A program made the position numbers and the translations under genes. Positions 52,796 through 61,885 of a stretch of 64,000 nucleotides of DNA are shown in pieces. Numbering within the stretch: position 1 is the stretch's first letter; every line of letters starts with the position of its first letter. Origin of the DNA: Streptomyces longwoodensis (GTDB lineage Bacteria; Actinomycetota; Actinomycetes; Streptomycetales; Streptomycetaceae); assembly GCF_001514125.1 (NCBI RefSeq), contig NZ_KQ948549.1, positions 831,257 through 895,256 of the forward strand, given 5' to 3'. The notes under the pieces were generated by a model. The model was given only the letters and a program-made list of their open reading frames with translations, was not told where the DNA came from and did no database searches.

Positions 52796-53563
52796 ATGGG
52801 TACGCTCGCGGGCAAGACAGCACTCGTGACCGGCGGCAGCCGCGGCATCGGGCGCGCCGTCGCCGAACGGCTCGCCGTCGACGGAGCGCTCGTGGCCGTC
52901 CACTACGGCCGCAACACCGCAGCCGCCGACGACGTCGTGGCCGCCATCCGTGCCAAGGGGGGCCGGGCGTTCACCGTCCACGCCGAACTGGGCCGGCCCG
53001 GTGACGTGGAAACCCTCTGGGACGGCTACGACCGCCAGATCCTGCGCCACGCCGAGGAGGCCGGCCTGGACATCCTGGTCAACAACGCCGGCATCACCCC
53101 GCGCGGCGAGATCGAGGAGACGTCACCCGAGGCGTTCGACGAGGCCGTCGCCATCAACATGCGCGCCCCGTTCTTCCTGACCCAGCAGGGCCTGAAGCGC
53201 CTGCGCGACGGCGGCCGGATCATCAACGTCTCCTCCGGCGCCACCCGCATCGCGCTCACCGACATCATCGCCTACGCCATGACCAAGGGAGCCCTCGACG
53301 CCTTCACCCTCACCCTGGCCAAGGCGCTCGGTGGCCGCGGCGTCACGGTCAACTCCGTGGCCCCCGGCATCATCGACACCGACATGAACGCCTCCTGGCT
53401 GCGCGGCAACGAGGCCGCCGAGCAGTCCGCGGCCCAGCTCTCGGCACTCGGCCGGGTGGGCCGGCCGGAGGACGTGGCCGACGTGGTCGCCTTCCTCGCC
53501 TCCGACGACGCCCGATGGGTCACCGGCCAGGTCCTCGACGCCACCGGCGGCTCCCAGCTCTGA
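52796..53563 (+). CDS. Classical SDR oxidoreductase
   Basis: A 255-residue short-chain dehydrogenase/reductase: cofactor site TGGSRGIGRAV, NNAG motif (VNNAGITPRG), catalytic Ser in VSSGATRIAL and Y-x-x-x-K in YAMTKG, then PGIIDTDMN. The first glycine motif with Arg suggests NADP(H). It reduces a ketone or oxidises an alcohol of unknown identity; membership in the cyclitol cluster is possible but unproven. Confidence 0.88.
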   Translation: MGTLAGKTALVTGGSRGIGRAVAERLAVDGALVAVHYGRNTAAADDVVAAIRAKGGRAFTVHAELGRPGDVETLWDGYDRQILRHAEEAGLDILVNNAGITPRGEIEETSPEAFDEAVAINMRAPFFLTQQGLKRLRDGGRIINVSSGATRIALTDIIAYAMTKGALDAFTLTLAKALGGRGVTVNSVAPGIIDTDMNASWLRGNEAAEQSAAQLSALGRVGRPEDVADVVAFLASDDARWVTGQVLDATGGSQL

Positions 53564-53658
53564 CCCACCAGCCCGGCCCACGCGGATTCCGCAACCATGC
53601 AGGGGTGTCAACGGCGACACCGCCATCACCCAACAGACACGCTGCAACCGGAGACCCC

Positions 53659-54012
53659 ATGCACGTCGTCATCGCCTGGTGGGACACGCGACGTACCGCC
53701 GAGGCCGGCGCGGTCCGGCCGCATCCGCCCAGACCGGCCGACTCCATCCCGCCGGACAAGGCGCCCTTCACGGCCCAGTTCCCAGGTTTGCACGCCGGCC
53801 AGTGGATCACCGATCCGGCAACGGACCTTCAGGGCCTGGCGCTGATCTGGGACACGGCAGCCGACGCGAACGTCTTCCTGCCGGCCATCGCCGAGCAGAC
53901 ATTCGGCTGCGCACCTTCCCACCGATGGGACTTCGAACTCCGCACGGCACCCACGTCCGACGAGGACGTGATGGCGACACCGGCCGAACTGGAGCTCCTC
54001 CTCCACGCATGA
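53659..54012 (+). CDS. Small conserved-looking protein, possible monooxygenase-like fold
   Basis: A 117-residue protein without membrane segments: HVVIAWWDTRRTAEAGAV at the start and LQGLALIWDTAADANVFLP in the middle. The alternating strand-helix pattern resembles YdhR/antibiotic monooxygenase-type dimeric alpha-beta barrels, but no firm motif is present. ATG 53659 has GGAGA upstream. It follows the SDR gene by 95 nt on the same strand. No gene is seen in 54013-54227. Confidence 0.55.
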   Translation: MHVVIAWWDTRRTAEAGAVRPHPPRPADSIPPDKAPFTAQFPGLHAGQWITDPATDLQGLALIWDTAADANVFLPAIAEQTFGCAPSHRWDFELRTAPTSDEDVMATPAELELLLHA

Positions 54013-54227
54013 GCGTCCCAGTGTCCGCCACGTGCGGCTGATGCCTGCTGTGCACCGGTCGGTGCCGGACGTGAGGCAACCGAACTGCGCTCGTGTCGGC
54101 ACCGCGCGCACCGCGGGCCTGTCCGAATAGGCTGAGGAGCGGCTGGCTACGGGTCATGACCCGTAGCCAGCCGCTGGCCTTGAGCCTCCCGGTGCAGGGG
54201 CCCCGGGCCCAGGGGTACGTGAGCCTT

Positions 54228-54565
54228 GCGCGAGCGTAGGCTCCGCCCCGGCGACCATGGCGTCCAGCTCCGGCTGAAGCAGGTCGAAGACCACGAAACG
54301 CGCCGGCCACCGGCCCGCGCCGGGCAAGGCGCTGCTGGAGCCGCTCGAACGCGAGCCGGCCGCGCTCCCACACCACAAGCTCGCCATCCAGGCCGGTGCC
54401 CGCCGGGAACTGCGCGAGGGCCGCGGCGCGGATCTCGGGGCACGAGCCGGTCATGTCGGTCCCCCGCCTCGAGCGCAGCAGCACCCGACCGCCGGCCTGC
54501 ACAGCGAGTTGGGCACGGAAGCCGTCCCACTTCGGCCCGGCCGCCCTACCCGCAGGCAGGGCCGG
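54228..54565 (-). pseudogene. ATP-dependent DNA ligase remnant, frameshifted
   Basis: One minus frame reads PKWDGFRAQLAVQAGG, with the adenylation K-x-D-G motif, then LDGELVVWERGRLAF and LQQRLARRG up to ~54313. The ligase continues in another frame as ARFVVFDLLQ from ~54306. The usual start, the end of the nucleotidyltransferase domain and the OB domain are missing. It is a doubly truncated fragment of a LigC/LigD-like ligase of the kind used in non-homologous end joining, with an internal frameshift. Confidence 0.7.
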
Positions 54566-54623
54566 CGCCGGGCCCGATCGGAGCAGCCTCGGCAGGCGGG
54601 GCGGCGGGTGTACGTTCGGCCGC

Positions 54624-55172
54624 ATGGCTGACGACGGCTTCGGGCATCCACGACTCGCTGCGATCTACGATCCGCTCGACCCCGACCGCAGCGATCTCGA
54701 TGCCTACCTCCGGATGGCGGAAGAGTTCGAGGCGCGCCAAGATCTGGACATCGGCTGCGGCGCCGGGGTGTTCGCACTTCTCCTGGCCGACCGCGGGATC
54801 GACGTCATCGGCATCGACCCCGCCCAGCCATCCATCGACGTCGCCCGGGCCAAACCCGGCAGTGAGCGAGTGCGCTGGATCTGCGGTGACGCCACAGCCC
54901 TCCCGCCGCTGCAGGTCGACCTGGCGACGACGACAGCCAACGTCGCCCAGGAAATCGCTGATCCGGTGAGCCGGCCTCTCGTGACCTTCCGCTGGACCCA
55001 CGTCTTCGGAGCGGACGGACAGGTGCTGACCTCGGATTCGACGCTGCGCTTCCGGGAGCGCGACGAGGTCGAGACGGACCTGGTCGCCCACGGCTACGAG
55101 CTGCAAGGCGTCCGTGATGCGCCTGACCGGCCAGGCAATGAGTTCGTCTTCCTCGCACGACGCCCTGGATGA
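54624..55172 (+). CDS. SAM methyltransferase with internal deletion
   Basis: A 182-residue protein. The N-terminus has a normal class I SAM site (LDIGCGAGVFALLLADRG, IGIDPAQPSI), and the C-terminus matches the end of the same family (LVTFRWTHVFGADGQVL, APDRPGNEFVFLARR). Family members are usually ~240-250 residues; here TANVAQEIADP joins directly to SRPLVTF, so about 60 residues of the central substrate-binding region are absent without loss of frame. It probably no longer works. It is divergent from the ligase remnant. Confidence 0.65.
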   Translation: MADDGFGHPRLAAIYDPLDPDRSDLDAYLRMAEEFEARQDLDIGCGAGVFALLLADRGIDVIGIDPAQPSIDVARAKPGSERVRWICGDATALPPLQVDLATTTANVAQEIADPVSRPLVTFRWTHVFGADGQVLTSDSTLRFRERDEVETDLVAHGYELQGVRDAPDRPGNEFVFLARRPG

Positions 55173-55310
55173 GTCTGGCCCGGGCCACGGCGTTCCTCGT
55201 GGCCGGGCCGCAAGACCTCGTAGCCTCCGAGCTCGAGTTCGCCGTCTCGAGCTATCCGCTCCGCATACTTGTAGCTGGCAGATACCTGACCGTCGTCGCG
55301 GATTCGCTCC

Positions 55311-55473
55311 CGGCCAGCTCCCAGAACCGCAGATATGTCTCCCAGTCGAACCCCTGGTACGGCTCGTCCAGCAGCAGCACCTGCGGATCGTGCATCAGCG
55401 CCAGCGTCAGGCTCAGCTTCTGTCGGGTCCCGCCGCTGAGAACACCGGCCCGCAGGACTTCACGACGGCGGTA
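55311..55473 (-). pseudogene. ABC transporter ATPase remnant
   Basis: A minus-frame segment has the ABC signature LSGGTRQKLSLTLALMHDP and Walker B VLLLDEPYQGFDWETY, the middle of an ABC-2-type exporter ATPase. The Walker A half is absent upstream, and after FWELA the frame diverges. There is no start codon or ribosome binding site. It is a decayed fragment. Confidence 0.7.
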
Positions 55474-55814
55474 GGAATGGCACACACCCCGGTTTTCCAC
55501 CGCACCCCTTCCCCACATCCCGTTCCGACGCCGGCACCTCTCCCGAACGATCACCACGGCCATAAGGCACGCCGAGACCCCGTCGCACCGCCCAAGCGCG
55601 TGCGAAAGCCGGTGAGATGGGCCGACGTGGCTGACGGCGACCAGACCGCCGATGCCGTTGCGTGCCACGTCCTCGCGGGCCATTCAGGGGGTGCCCGAGG
55701 TCGTCTTCGCTTCCGCAGGGTTTCGGCAGGCCGGGGCCCTGGGCAGTCGAGAGGGCGCAGACGGCGGGGTGAGGGAGGGGCGTGGACGGAGGCTGCGCCT
55801 CGACGGCCCTTAAC

Positions 55815-56013
55815 TCAGTCATGCTGGTTCAAGGCCTTGGCCAGCTGTCGGTCGGCCTGCCGGGCGGCCTCGAGTTCGGCCTCTCGCTCCTCCAAGGTGG
55901 TGGTCAAGTCGGCGGTGTGCTGTTCCAGTTGGACCGTCTTGATGAGCGAAGCCGTTCGGCCGTGGCGGCCGCCCTGGCCGGACTCCGCGAACTGGCGTCC
56001 TCGCCGGCGAGCT
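55815..56013 (-). pseudogene. Possible coiled-coil fragment
   Basis: A minus frame ending at 55815 encodes a charged helical stretch (TLEEREAELEAARQADRQL) typical of a coiled coil, with GC-rich third positions. No start or upstream domain is recognisable before the TetR gene. It could be the C-terminal end of a lost transposon-associated or cytoskeletal protein. The remainder of 55173-56066 holds only the ABC remnant. Confidence 0.28.
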
Positions 56014-56066
56014 GACGAGCAGCCCCGGCACGCGCCTCTGCGCGGTGCGTCGGCGACCCGGACCCG

Positions 56067-56642
56067 TCAGCGGCCCGGCGCCCCGGCCCGGAGCGCGTCC
56101 ATGACCAGGTCCAGCAGGCGAGTCGCCCGGGGCTGCCAGTCGCTGTGCGGGTCGAGCGTCCACAGGCCTCCGATGGCGAGGAACAGGTCGTCCACCGTGA
56201 TCCCCGGGCGGATGGTCCCGGCCTGCTCGGCGGCCCGAAGCAGGCACTCGGCCGCCTCCGTCACCGGGGCGTGGCCCGGCTTCTGCGCGCCGGGTGCGCC
56301 TGCGGCCTGCCGGATCGCGTCGGCCAGTCCGGCCTTGGTCATGGCGAACCGGGCCAGCCCGTCCATCCACTCACGCAGCGCCCGGTCGGGTTCCCGGCTG
56401 CGCAGCAGCGGGGCCGCGGTGTCGGCGACCTGCTGCATCTCGTGGCGGTAGATCTCCAGGACCAGGGCCTCACGGGTGGGGAAGTGGCGGTAGAAGGTCC
56501 CCTGCCCCACGCCGGCCTTCTTTGCGATCGTGCTCAGTGGGGTGTCGGCCGAGCGGGTCAGTTCGGCCAGGGCAACCTCCAGGATGCGCGCGCGGTTGCG
56601 CTGCGCGTCCGAGCGCAGGGGCGCTTCCCTGTTCTGACCCAC
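56067..56642 (-). CDS. TetR-family repressor of the molybdenum hydroxylase operon
   Basis: A 191-residue protein: RSDAQRNRARILEVA, helix-turn-helix PLSTIAKKAGVGQGTFYRHF and a C-terminal ligand domain (VDDLFLAIGGLW) of the SBP_Ftsz-like/TetR_C type common in Streptomyces. It is divergent from the hydroxylase operon at 56891, with a large double operator between them (56683-56732). Ligand unknown, possibly an aldehyde. Confidence 0.88.
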   Translation of the reverse strand: MGQNREAPLRSDAQRNRARILEVALAELTRSADTPLSTIAKKAGVGQGTFYRHFPTREALVLEIYRHEMQQVADTAAPLLRSREPDRALREWMDGLARFAMTKAGLADAIRQAAGAPGAQKPGHAPVTEAAECLLRAAEQAGTIRPGITVDDLFLAIGGLWTLDPHSDWQPRATRLLDLVMDALRAGAPGR

Positions 56643-56682
56643 GGGTCCTCCTCGCGGTGATGGCCGAAACCCGATCCTTGTT

Positions 56683-56732
56683 AAGCGGACAGTTGTCCGT
56701 TACGTTTCCGGGTAACGGACAACTGTCCGCTT
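56683..56732. promoter_or_regulatory. Large double-palindrome TetR operator
   Basis: Two 21-bp arms (56683-56703, 56712-56732) are perfect inverted repeats separated by 8 nt. Each arm itself contains a shorter palindrome (CGGACAGTTGTCCG on the left; CGGACAACTGTCCG on the right). This offers two TetR dimer sites in a 50-bp block 40 nt before the TetR gene and ~160 nt before the hydroxylase operon. Confidence 0.7.
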
Positions 56733-56890
56733 GCTTCCAGCGTATCGGCGTGCCGTCCGTACGGGACAGCCCGGGCGGCCGGACGCGGCCCACCTGCCCC
56801 GCATCCTGCCCGCTCGCGCACCGGCGCCGCCAGCCGCGGCACCCACGCCTGACCAGCGACCCGCCTCACCACGTGAGAGAGAAGGCTTCC

Positions 56891-57433
56891 ATGGCCTCAT
56901 CGACGTCCAGCGACCTCACCCTGTCCGTCAACGGCGAGAAGTACACGCTGACCGTCGACCACCGCACCACCCTGCTCGACGCCCTGCGGGAACGGCTCGA
57001 CCTGACCGGCACCAAGAAGGGCTGCGACCAGGGCCAGTGCGGCGCCTGCACCGTCCTGGTCGACGGCCGCCGCAGCGTGGCCTGCCTCCAGCTGGCGGTC
57101 GCGGCCGAGGGGCACGAGATCACCACCGTCGAGGGCGTGGCCGACGGCGACCGGCTGCACCCGGTGCAGCAGGCGTTCCTCGACCTCGACGGTTTCCAGT
57201 GCGGCTACTGCACCCCCGGCCAGATCTGCTCGGCCGTCGCCGTCATCGAGGAACACGCCGCTGGCTGGCCGAGCGCCGCCACCGCCGACCTGCGGCCCGA
57301 GGCAGGACCACCGCCCCTGACCCCGGAGGAGATCCGCGAGCGGATGAGCGGCAACCTGTGCCGCTGCGGCGCGTACATGTCCATAGTGCAGGCCGTGGCC
57401 CGCGCCGCCGAGGCGAACGGAGCGGCAGCATGA
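56891..57433 (+). CDS. Molybdenum hydroxylase iron-sulfur subunit (PaoA/YagT-like)
   Basis: A 180-residue protein with two [2Fe-2S] clusters: plant-type GCDQGQCGACTVLVDG in the first domain and CGYCTPGQ plus GNLCRCGAY in the helical second domain. It passes electrons from the molybdopterin centre to FAD. Unlike E. coli PaoA it has no Tat signal, so this complex should be cytoplasmic. ATG 56891 starts the operon; the stop overlaps the FAD subunit start. Confidence 0.9.
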   Translation: MASSTSSDLTLSVNGEKYTLTVDHRTTLLDALRERLDLTGTKKGCDQGQCGACTVLVDGRRSVACLQLAVAAEGHEITTVEGVADGDRLHPVQQAFLDLDGFQCGYCTPGQICSAVAVIEEHAAGWPSAATADLRPEAGPPPLTPEEIRERMSGNLCRCGAYMSIVQAVARAAEANGAAA

Positions 57434-58422
57434 GGGAGTTCGGCTACCACCGCGCCTATGACGTCACCGGCGCGGTCGCGTTGCTCGACGGCGACACCGA
57501 CGCCCGCTTCCTGGGCGGCGGCACGAACCTGGTCGACCTGATGAAGACCGGCGTCGAACGGCCGGCAACGCTCGTCGACGTACGCGAACTGCCCCTGAAC
57601 CGCATCGAGTCGACACCCGACGGCGGACTGCGCATCGGCGCCACCGTCACCAACAGCGACCTGGCCGCCCACCCCGAGGTCCGGCGCCGCTACCCGGTCC
57701 TGGCCCAGGCGGTCCTGGCCGGGGCCTCCGGGCAGCTGCGCAACATGGCCACGGTCGGCGGCAACCTGCTCCAGCGCACCCGCTGCGGCTACTTCACCGA
57801 CGTCGACTCGCCCTGCAACAAGCGCGATCCGGGCAGCGGCTGCCCCGCCCTCACCGGTGAGCACCACAATCACGCCATCCTCGGCGCCTCCGGTCACTGC
57901 GTCGCCACCCACCCCTCCGACATGGGCGTGGCCCTGACCGCCCTCGACGCCCGCGTGTCCTACGAGACGGCGGACGGACCCGGCGAGCTGCCGATCGCCG
58001 ACCTCTATCTGCCGGTGGGGAAGACACCGCACCGGGAGACCGCCCTGCCGCAGGGCGCCCTCATCACCGCCGTCACCCTGCCGCCCACCCCCACGGCGGC
58101 CAACTCCCGCTATCGCAAGGTGCGCGAGCGCGCCTCGTACGCCTTCGCCATCGGCTCGGTCGCCGCCGCCCTCGACCTGAGGGACGGCACTGTGCACGAC
58201 GTGCGCCTGGCCTTCGGTGCCGTCGCCTCCCGCCCCTGGCGGGCGTATGCGGCCGAGCGCATCCTGACCGGCGCCCCGGCCGGCGCCGACACCTTCGTGG
58301 CCGCCGCGGACGCCGAACTGACGGCTGCCCGGCCCCTGCCCCGCAACGGATACAAGGTGACCCTGATGCGCAACCTCGTCGTGGCCGTCCTCAGCGAACT
58401 CGCAGAGGAGGCCGCCCGATGA
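57430..58422 (+). CDS. Molybdenum hydroxylase FAD subunit with extra Cys cluster (PaoB/YagS-like)
   Basis: A 330-residue FAD-binding subunit: FLGGGTNLVDLMK and NMATVGGNLLQRTRC. C119, C129, C138 and C157 lie in an insertion (CNKRDPGSGC between the second and third) that in PaoB binds a [4Fe-4S] cluster, which marks the PaoABC/YagTSR branch and not ordinary xanthine dehydrogenase. The start overlaps the iron-sulfur gene (ATGA), and the end overlaps the large subunit. Confidence 0.9.
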   Translation: MREFGYHRAYDVTGAVALLDGDTDARFLGGGTNLVDLMKTGVERPATLVDVRELPLNRIESTPDGGLRIGATVTNSDLAAHPEVRRRYPVLAQAVLAGASGQLRNMATVGGNLLQRTRCGYFTDVDSPCNKRDPGSGCPALTGEHHNHAILGASGHCVATHPSDMGVALTALDARVSYETADGPGELPIADLYLPVGKTPHRETALPQGALITAVTLPPTPTAANSRYRKVRERASYAFAIGSVAAALDLRDGTVHDVRLAFGAVASRPWRAYAAERILTGAPAGADTFVAAADAELTAARPLPRNGYKVTLMRNLVVAVLSELAEEAAR

Positions 58423-60551
58423 CCACCGCCACCACAGGCCGGTCCGCCGCCGACCGGGTGACCGGCACCGCCCACACACGCGTGGAGGGCCGCGACAAGG
58501 TCACCGGCGCGGCGCGGTACGCCGCAGAGATCCCCTTCGCCGAACTCGCCCACGGCTGGCTCGTGCTGTCCACCGTCGCCCGCGGCCGAGTCCGTGCCCT
58601 GGACACCGACACCGTCCTGGCGATGCCCGGCGTGCTCACCGTGCTCACCCACCACAACGCCCCGCGCGTCGACACCGACTTCGTCGGCATGCTGGGCGTG
58701 CCGCCGGACCCCGGCACCGCCCTCTTCCAGCACGACCGGGTGCCCCATCGGGGCTGGCCGGTGGCCCTGGTCGTCGCCGACACCCCCGAACAGGCCAGGG
58801 AGGCCGCCGAGACGCTCGTAGTGCACTACGACGAGGAGCCGCACGACGTGGCGTTCTCGGCCGGGCGGGAGGCCGAGGCATACCCGGTCGACGGGCACAT
58901 GCCGGCCGTGATGGAGAAGGGCGACCTCGACCGGGAACTCGCGGCGTCCGCCGTCGTGGTGGACGCCGAGTACACCACCCCCGAGGAGCACCACAACCCG
59001 ATGGAGCCGCACGCGGCGACCGCCCGCTGGGAAGGCGGCCGGCTGGAGGTCGTCGACTCCAACCAAGGAACCCACTGGGTCGCGGGGGACCTGGCGAAAC
59101 TGTTCTCCCTCGACCCCGGGACCGTACGGGTACGCTCCGAACACGTCGGCGGCGGCTTCGGAAGCAAGGGCGTACGCGCCCACCAGGTGGCCGCCGTGAT
59201 GGCCGCCACCGTACTGCACCGGCCCGTACGGGTCGTCATGACCCGGCGTCAGATGTTCTCGCTCGCCGGCTACCGCAGTCCCACCGCCCAGCGCGTCCGC
59301 CTCGGGGCCGATCCGGACGGGCGGCTGCGCGCCCTGGAGCACCGCTCGCTGAACCAGACCTCCACCGTGCACGAGTTCGTCGAGCCGAGCGCCGCGACCG
59401 GCCGGTCGATGTACGCCGCCGACGCCCACCACACGGTCAGCCGGCTGGTGCGGCTCGACGTGCCCACCCCGACCTGGATGCGCGCCCCGGGCGAGGCGCC
59501 GGGCTCGTTCGCGCTGGAGTCGGCGCTCGACGAACTCGCCGAGAAGTGCGGTGTCGACCCGATCGACCTGCGCCTGCGCAACGAACCCGCCGTAGGTCCG
59601 GTCTCGGGACTGCCCTTCGCCGGGCGGAACCTCGTCGCCTGCTTCCGTGAGGGGGCCCGCAGGTTCGGCTGGGCGGAGCGCGACCCGCGCCCCGGCGTGC
59701 GCCGCGAGGGGCGCTGGCTGCTCGGCACGGGCACCGCGGCCGCCTCCTTCCCCGCGATGGCCATGCCCTCCACGGCCTCCGTGACGGCCGAGGCCGACGG
59801 CACCTTCACGATCCGGATCAACGCCGCCGACATCGGCACCGGCGCCCGGACCGCGCTCACCCTGATCGCCGCCGACGCCCTGGACGTGCCCACCGACCGC
59901 GTGCTGGTGCGGATCGGCGACAGCGACCTCGGCCCCGCGATGGTCGCCGGCGGTTCCGCGGGCACCCGCTCCTGGGCCTGGGCCGTCATGGCCGCGGCGG
60001 AGGAACTGCGCCGCGGCCTCGCGCCCGGCGCGGACATCCCGCCGCAGGGCATCACCGTACGGTCGGACACGACGGAGGCCGTCGGGGCACTCGCGCAGAA
60101 GGAACGGCACTCCTTCGGGGCGCAGTTCGCCGAGGTAGCCGTCGACCCGGCCACCGGGGAGGTCCGGGTACGCCGCATGCTGGGCGTCTTCGCGGCCGGC
60201 CGGATCGTCAACCCCCTCACCGCCCGCAACCAGCTCGTCGGCGGCATGATCTGGGGCCTGTCCATGGCCCTGCACGAGGAGGCCGTCCGGGAACCGGCGA
60301 GCGGCGGTGTCTACGGCGCCGACCTGGCCGGCTACCACGTCGCCGCGCACGCCGACGTCCCGCACGTCGAGGCCGACTGGGTCGACGACCCCGACCCCGA
60401 CGACCCGGTCGGCATCAAGGGCATCGGCGAGGTCGGCACCGTGGGGGCGGCCGCCGCGATCGCCAACGCGGTGTGGCACGCGACCGGTGTGCGCCACCGC
60501 GACCTGCCGATCCGGCCCGACCGCATTCTGTCGGCGGGTGGCGATGCTTGA
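58419..60551 (+). CDS. Molybdenum hydroxylase large subunit (PaoC/YagR-like)
   Basis: A 710-residue molybdopterin-cofactor subunit. Visible are the early EHHNPMEPHA, GGGFGSKGVRAHQ, APGEAPGSFALESALDE and GIGEVGTVG, where E671 is the likely catalytic Glu. The length is that of PaoC-type aldehyde oxidoreductases, which turn aromatic and other aldehydes into acids; substrate here is inferred from the family. The ATG overlaps the FAD subunit stop, and the gene end overlaps XdhC by 8 nt. Confidence 0.9.
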   Translation: MTTATTGRSAADRVTGTAHTRVEGRDKVTGAARYAAEIPFAELAHGWLVLSTVARGRVRALDTDTVLAMPGVLTVLTHHNAPRVDTDFVGMLGVPPDPGTALFQHDRVPHRGWPVALVVADTPEQAREAAETLVVHYDEEPHDVAFSAGREAEAYPVDGHMPAVMEKGDLDRELAASAVVVDAEYTTPEEHHNPMEPHAATARWEGGRLEVVDSNQGTHWVAGDLAKLFSLDPGTVRVRSEHVGGGFGSKGVRAHQVAAVMAATVLHRPVRVVMTRRQMFSLAGYRSPTAQRVRLGADPDGRLRALEHRSLNQTSTVHEFVEPSAATGRSMYAADAHHTVSRLVRLDVPTPTWMRAPGEAPGSFALESALDELAEKCGVDPIDLRLRNEPAVGPVSGLPFAGRNLVACFREGARRFGWAERDPRPGVRREGRWLLGTGTAAASFPAMAMPSTASVTAEADGTFTIRINAADIGTGARTALTLIAADALDVPTDRVLVRIGDSDLGPAMVAGGSAGTRSWAWAVMAAAEELRRGLAPGADIPPQGITVRSDTTEAVGALAQKERHSFGAQFAEVAVDPATGEVRVRRMLGVFAAGRIVNPLTARNQLVGGMIWGLSMALHEEAVREPASGGVYGADLAGYHVAAHADVPHVEADWVDDPDPDDPVGIKGIGEVGTVGAAAAIANAVWHATGVRHRDLPIRPDRILSAGGDA

Positions 60552-61668
60552 CCTCGCCGGGGCCCTGCACGCCTGGGCCGAGGAAGGCCGGGACTTCGCC
60601 GTCGCCACCGTCGTCTCCGTCGCCGGGAGCGCCCCGCGCCCGCCCGGGGCGGCCCTGGCCGTCGACTCCGGCGGTGCGGCGATCGGCTCGGTCTCCGGGG
60701 GCTGCGTCGAGGGCGCCGTGTACGACCTGTGCCGCCAGGCCCTGCGCGACGGCGAGCCGCTGACCGAGCGGTTCGGCTACAGCGACGAGGACGCCTTCGC
60801 CGTAGGACTGACCTGCGGCGGGACGATCGACGTGCTGGTCGTTCCGTACTCCGCCGGGCAGCCCGTGCACGAGGCCGCGCTGTCCGCCGCCGCCGACGGT
60901 GAGCCGGTGGCCCTGGCCCGGGTGGCCCGGGGCCCGGCCGGGCTGCTCGGCCGGGCCCTGCTCGTCCGTCCCGACGGCTCGTACGAGGGCGGACTCGGCG
61001 GCGGCGCAGAGCTGGACCACACCGCGCGCGCCGAGGCCGGCGCGCTGCTGGACGCGGGCCGGACCGGCACGGTGGAGCTCTCCGAGAACGGCACCCGCTG
61101 CCCGGGTGGTGTCACCCTCCTCGTGGAGTCGGCCGTGCCGCCACCCCGCATGATCGTCTTCGGCGCCATCGACTTCGCGGCGGCGCTCGTGCGGGCGGGG
61201 CGGTTCCTCGGCTACCACGTGACGGTGTGCGATGCCCGGCCGGTCTTCGCCACCCGGGCCCGGTTCCCGGACGCCGACGAGATCGTCGTCGACTGGCCCG
61301 ACCGGTATCTACGGCGTACGGGCACCGACGCCCGCACGGTGCTGTGCGTGCTGACCCACGACGCCAAGTTCGACGTGCCCCTGCTCAGGGAGGCGCTGCG
61401 CCGGCCGGCCGCCTACATCGGTGCCATGGGCTCGCGCCGCACCCACGAGGACCGGGAACGGCAGTTGCGGGAGGCGGGCGTCAGCGCCCGCGAGCTGGCC
61501 CGGCTGAGGTCCCCGATCGGGTTGGACCTGGGCGCCCGTACCCCAGAGGAGACCGCCGTGTCCATCGCGGCGGAGATCATCGCGCAGCGGCACGGCGGAA
61601 CGGGCGCCCCGCTCACCGGTACGGCCGCCCCGATCCACGGGCCGGACAGGCAGCCGCTGCCGGCCTGA
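60544..61668 (+). CDS. XdhC/CoxI-family maturation factor
   Basis: A 374-residue protein: N-terminal XdhC/CoxI domain (VVSVAGSAPRPPGAALAV, GSVSGGCVEGAVYD, TCGGTIDVLV) and a C-terminal Rossmann domain (YIGAMGSRRTHEDRE, SPIGLDLGARTPEE). XdhC binds the molybdenum cofactor, protects it while it is sulfurated and inserts it into the large subunit. It is the last gene of the operon (PaoD/XdhC position). No gene is seen in 61669-61885. Confidence 0.9.
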   Translation: MLDLAGALHAWAEEGRDFAVATVVSVAGSAPRPPGAALAVDSGGAAIGSVSGGCVEGAVYDLCRQALRDGEPLTERFGYSDEDAFAVGLTCGGTIDVLVVPYSAGQPVHEAALSAAADGEPVALARVARGPAGLLGRALLVRPDGSYEGGLGGGAELDHTARAEAGALLDAGRTGTVELSENGTRCPGGVTLLVESAVPPPRMIVFGAIDFAAALVRAGRFLGYHVTVCDARPVFATRARFPDADEIVVDWPDRYLRRTGTDARTVLCVLTHDAKFDVPLLREALRRPAAYIGAMGSRRTHEDRERQLREAGVSARELARLRSPIGLDLGARTPEETAVSIAAEIIAQRHGGTGAPLTGTAAPIHGPDRQPLPA

Positions 61669-61885
61669 ACGGTCCGCCCGCGGTAGGGCGCGGACACGGA
61701 GGGGCCGGGACCATCGACGGTCCTGGCTCCTGCGGGAAGAGACCAGGACGTGCCCGAAGGCCTTCCACGCGGCCCATGAAGTCACGCCCGCACCCCGGAA
61801 GGCAGCTCACTCGCGTATCCGCTTCTGCGGCCTGTTCCCCTCGGCAAGCGGCGTCACTGTCAGTGCGGCGTGCCACCATCCGGCC

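Noticed and set aside
55819..56370. Minus-strand frame across the TetR gene and upstream region
   Set aside because: It is out of frame with the clear TetR protein and has arginine/proline-rich shadow composition.
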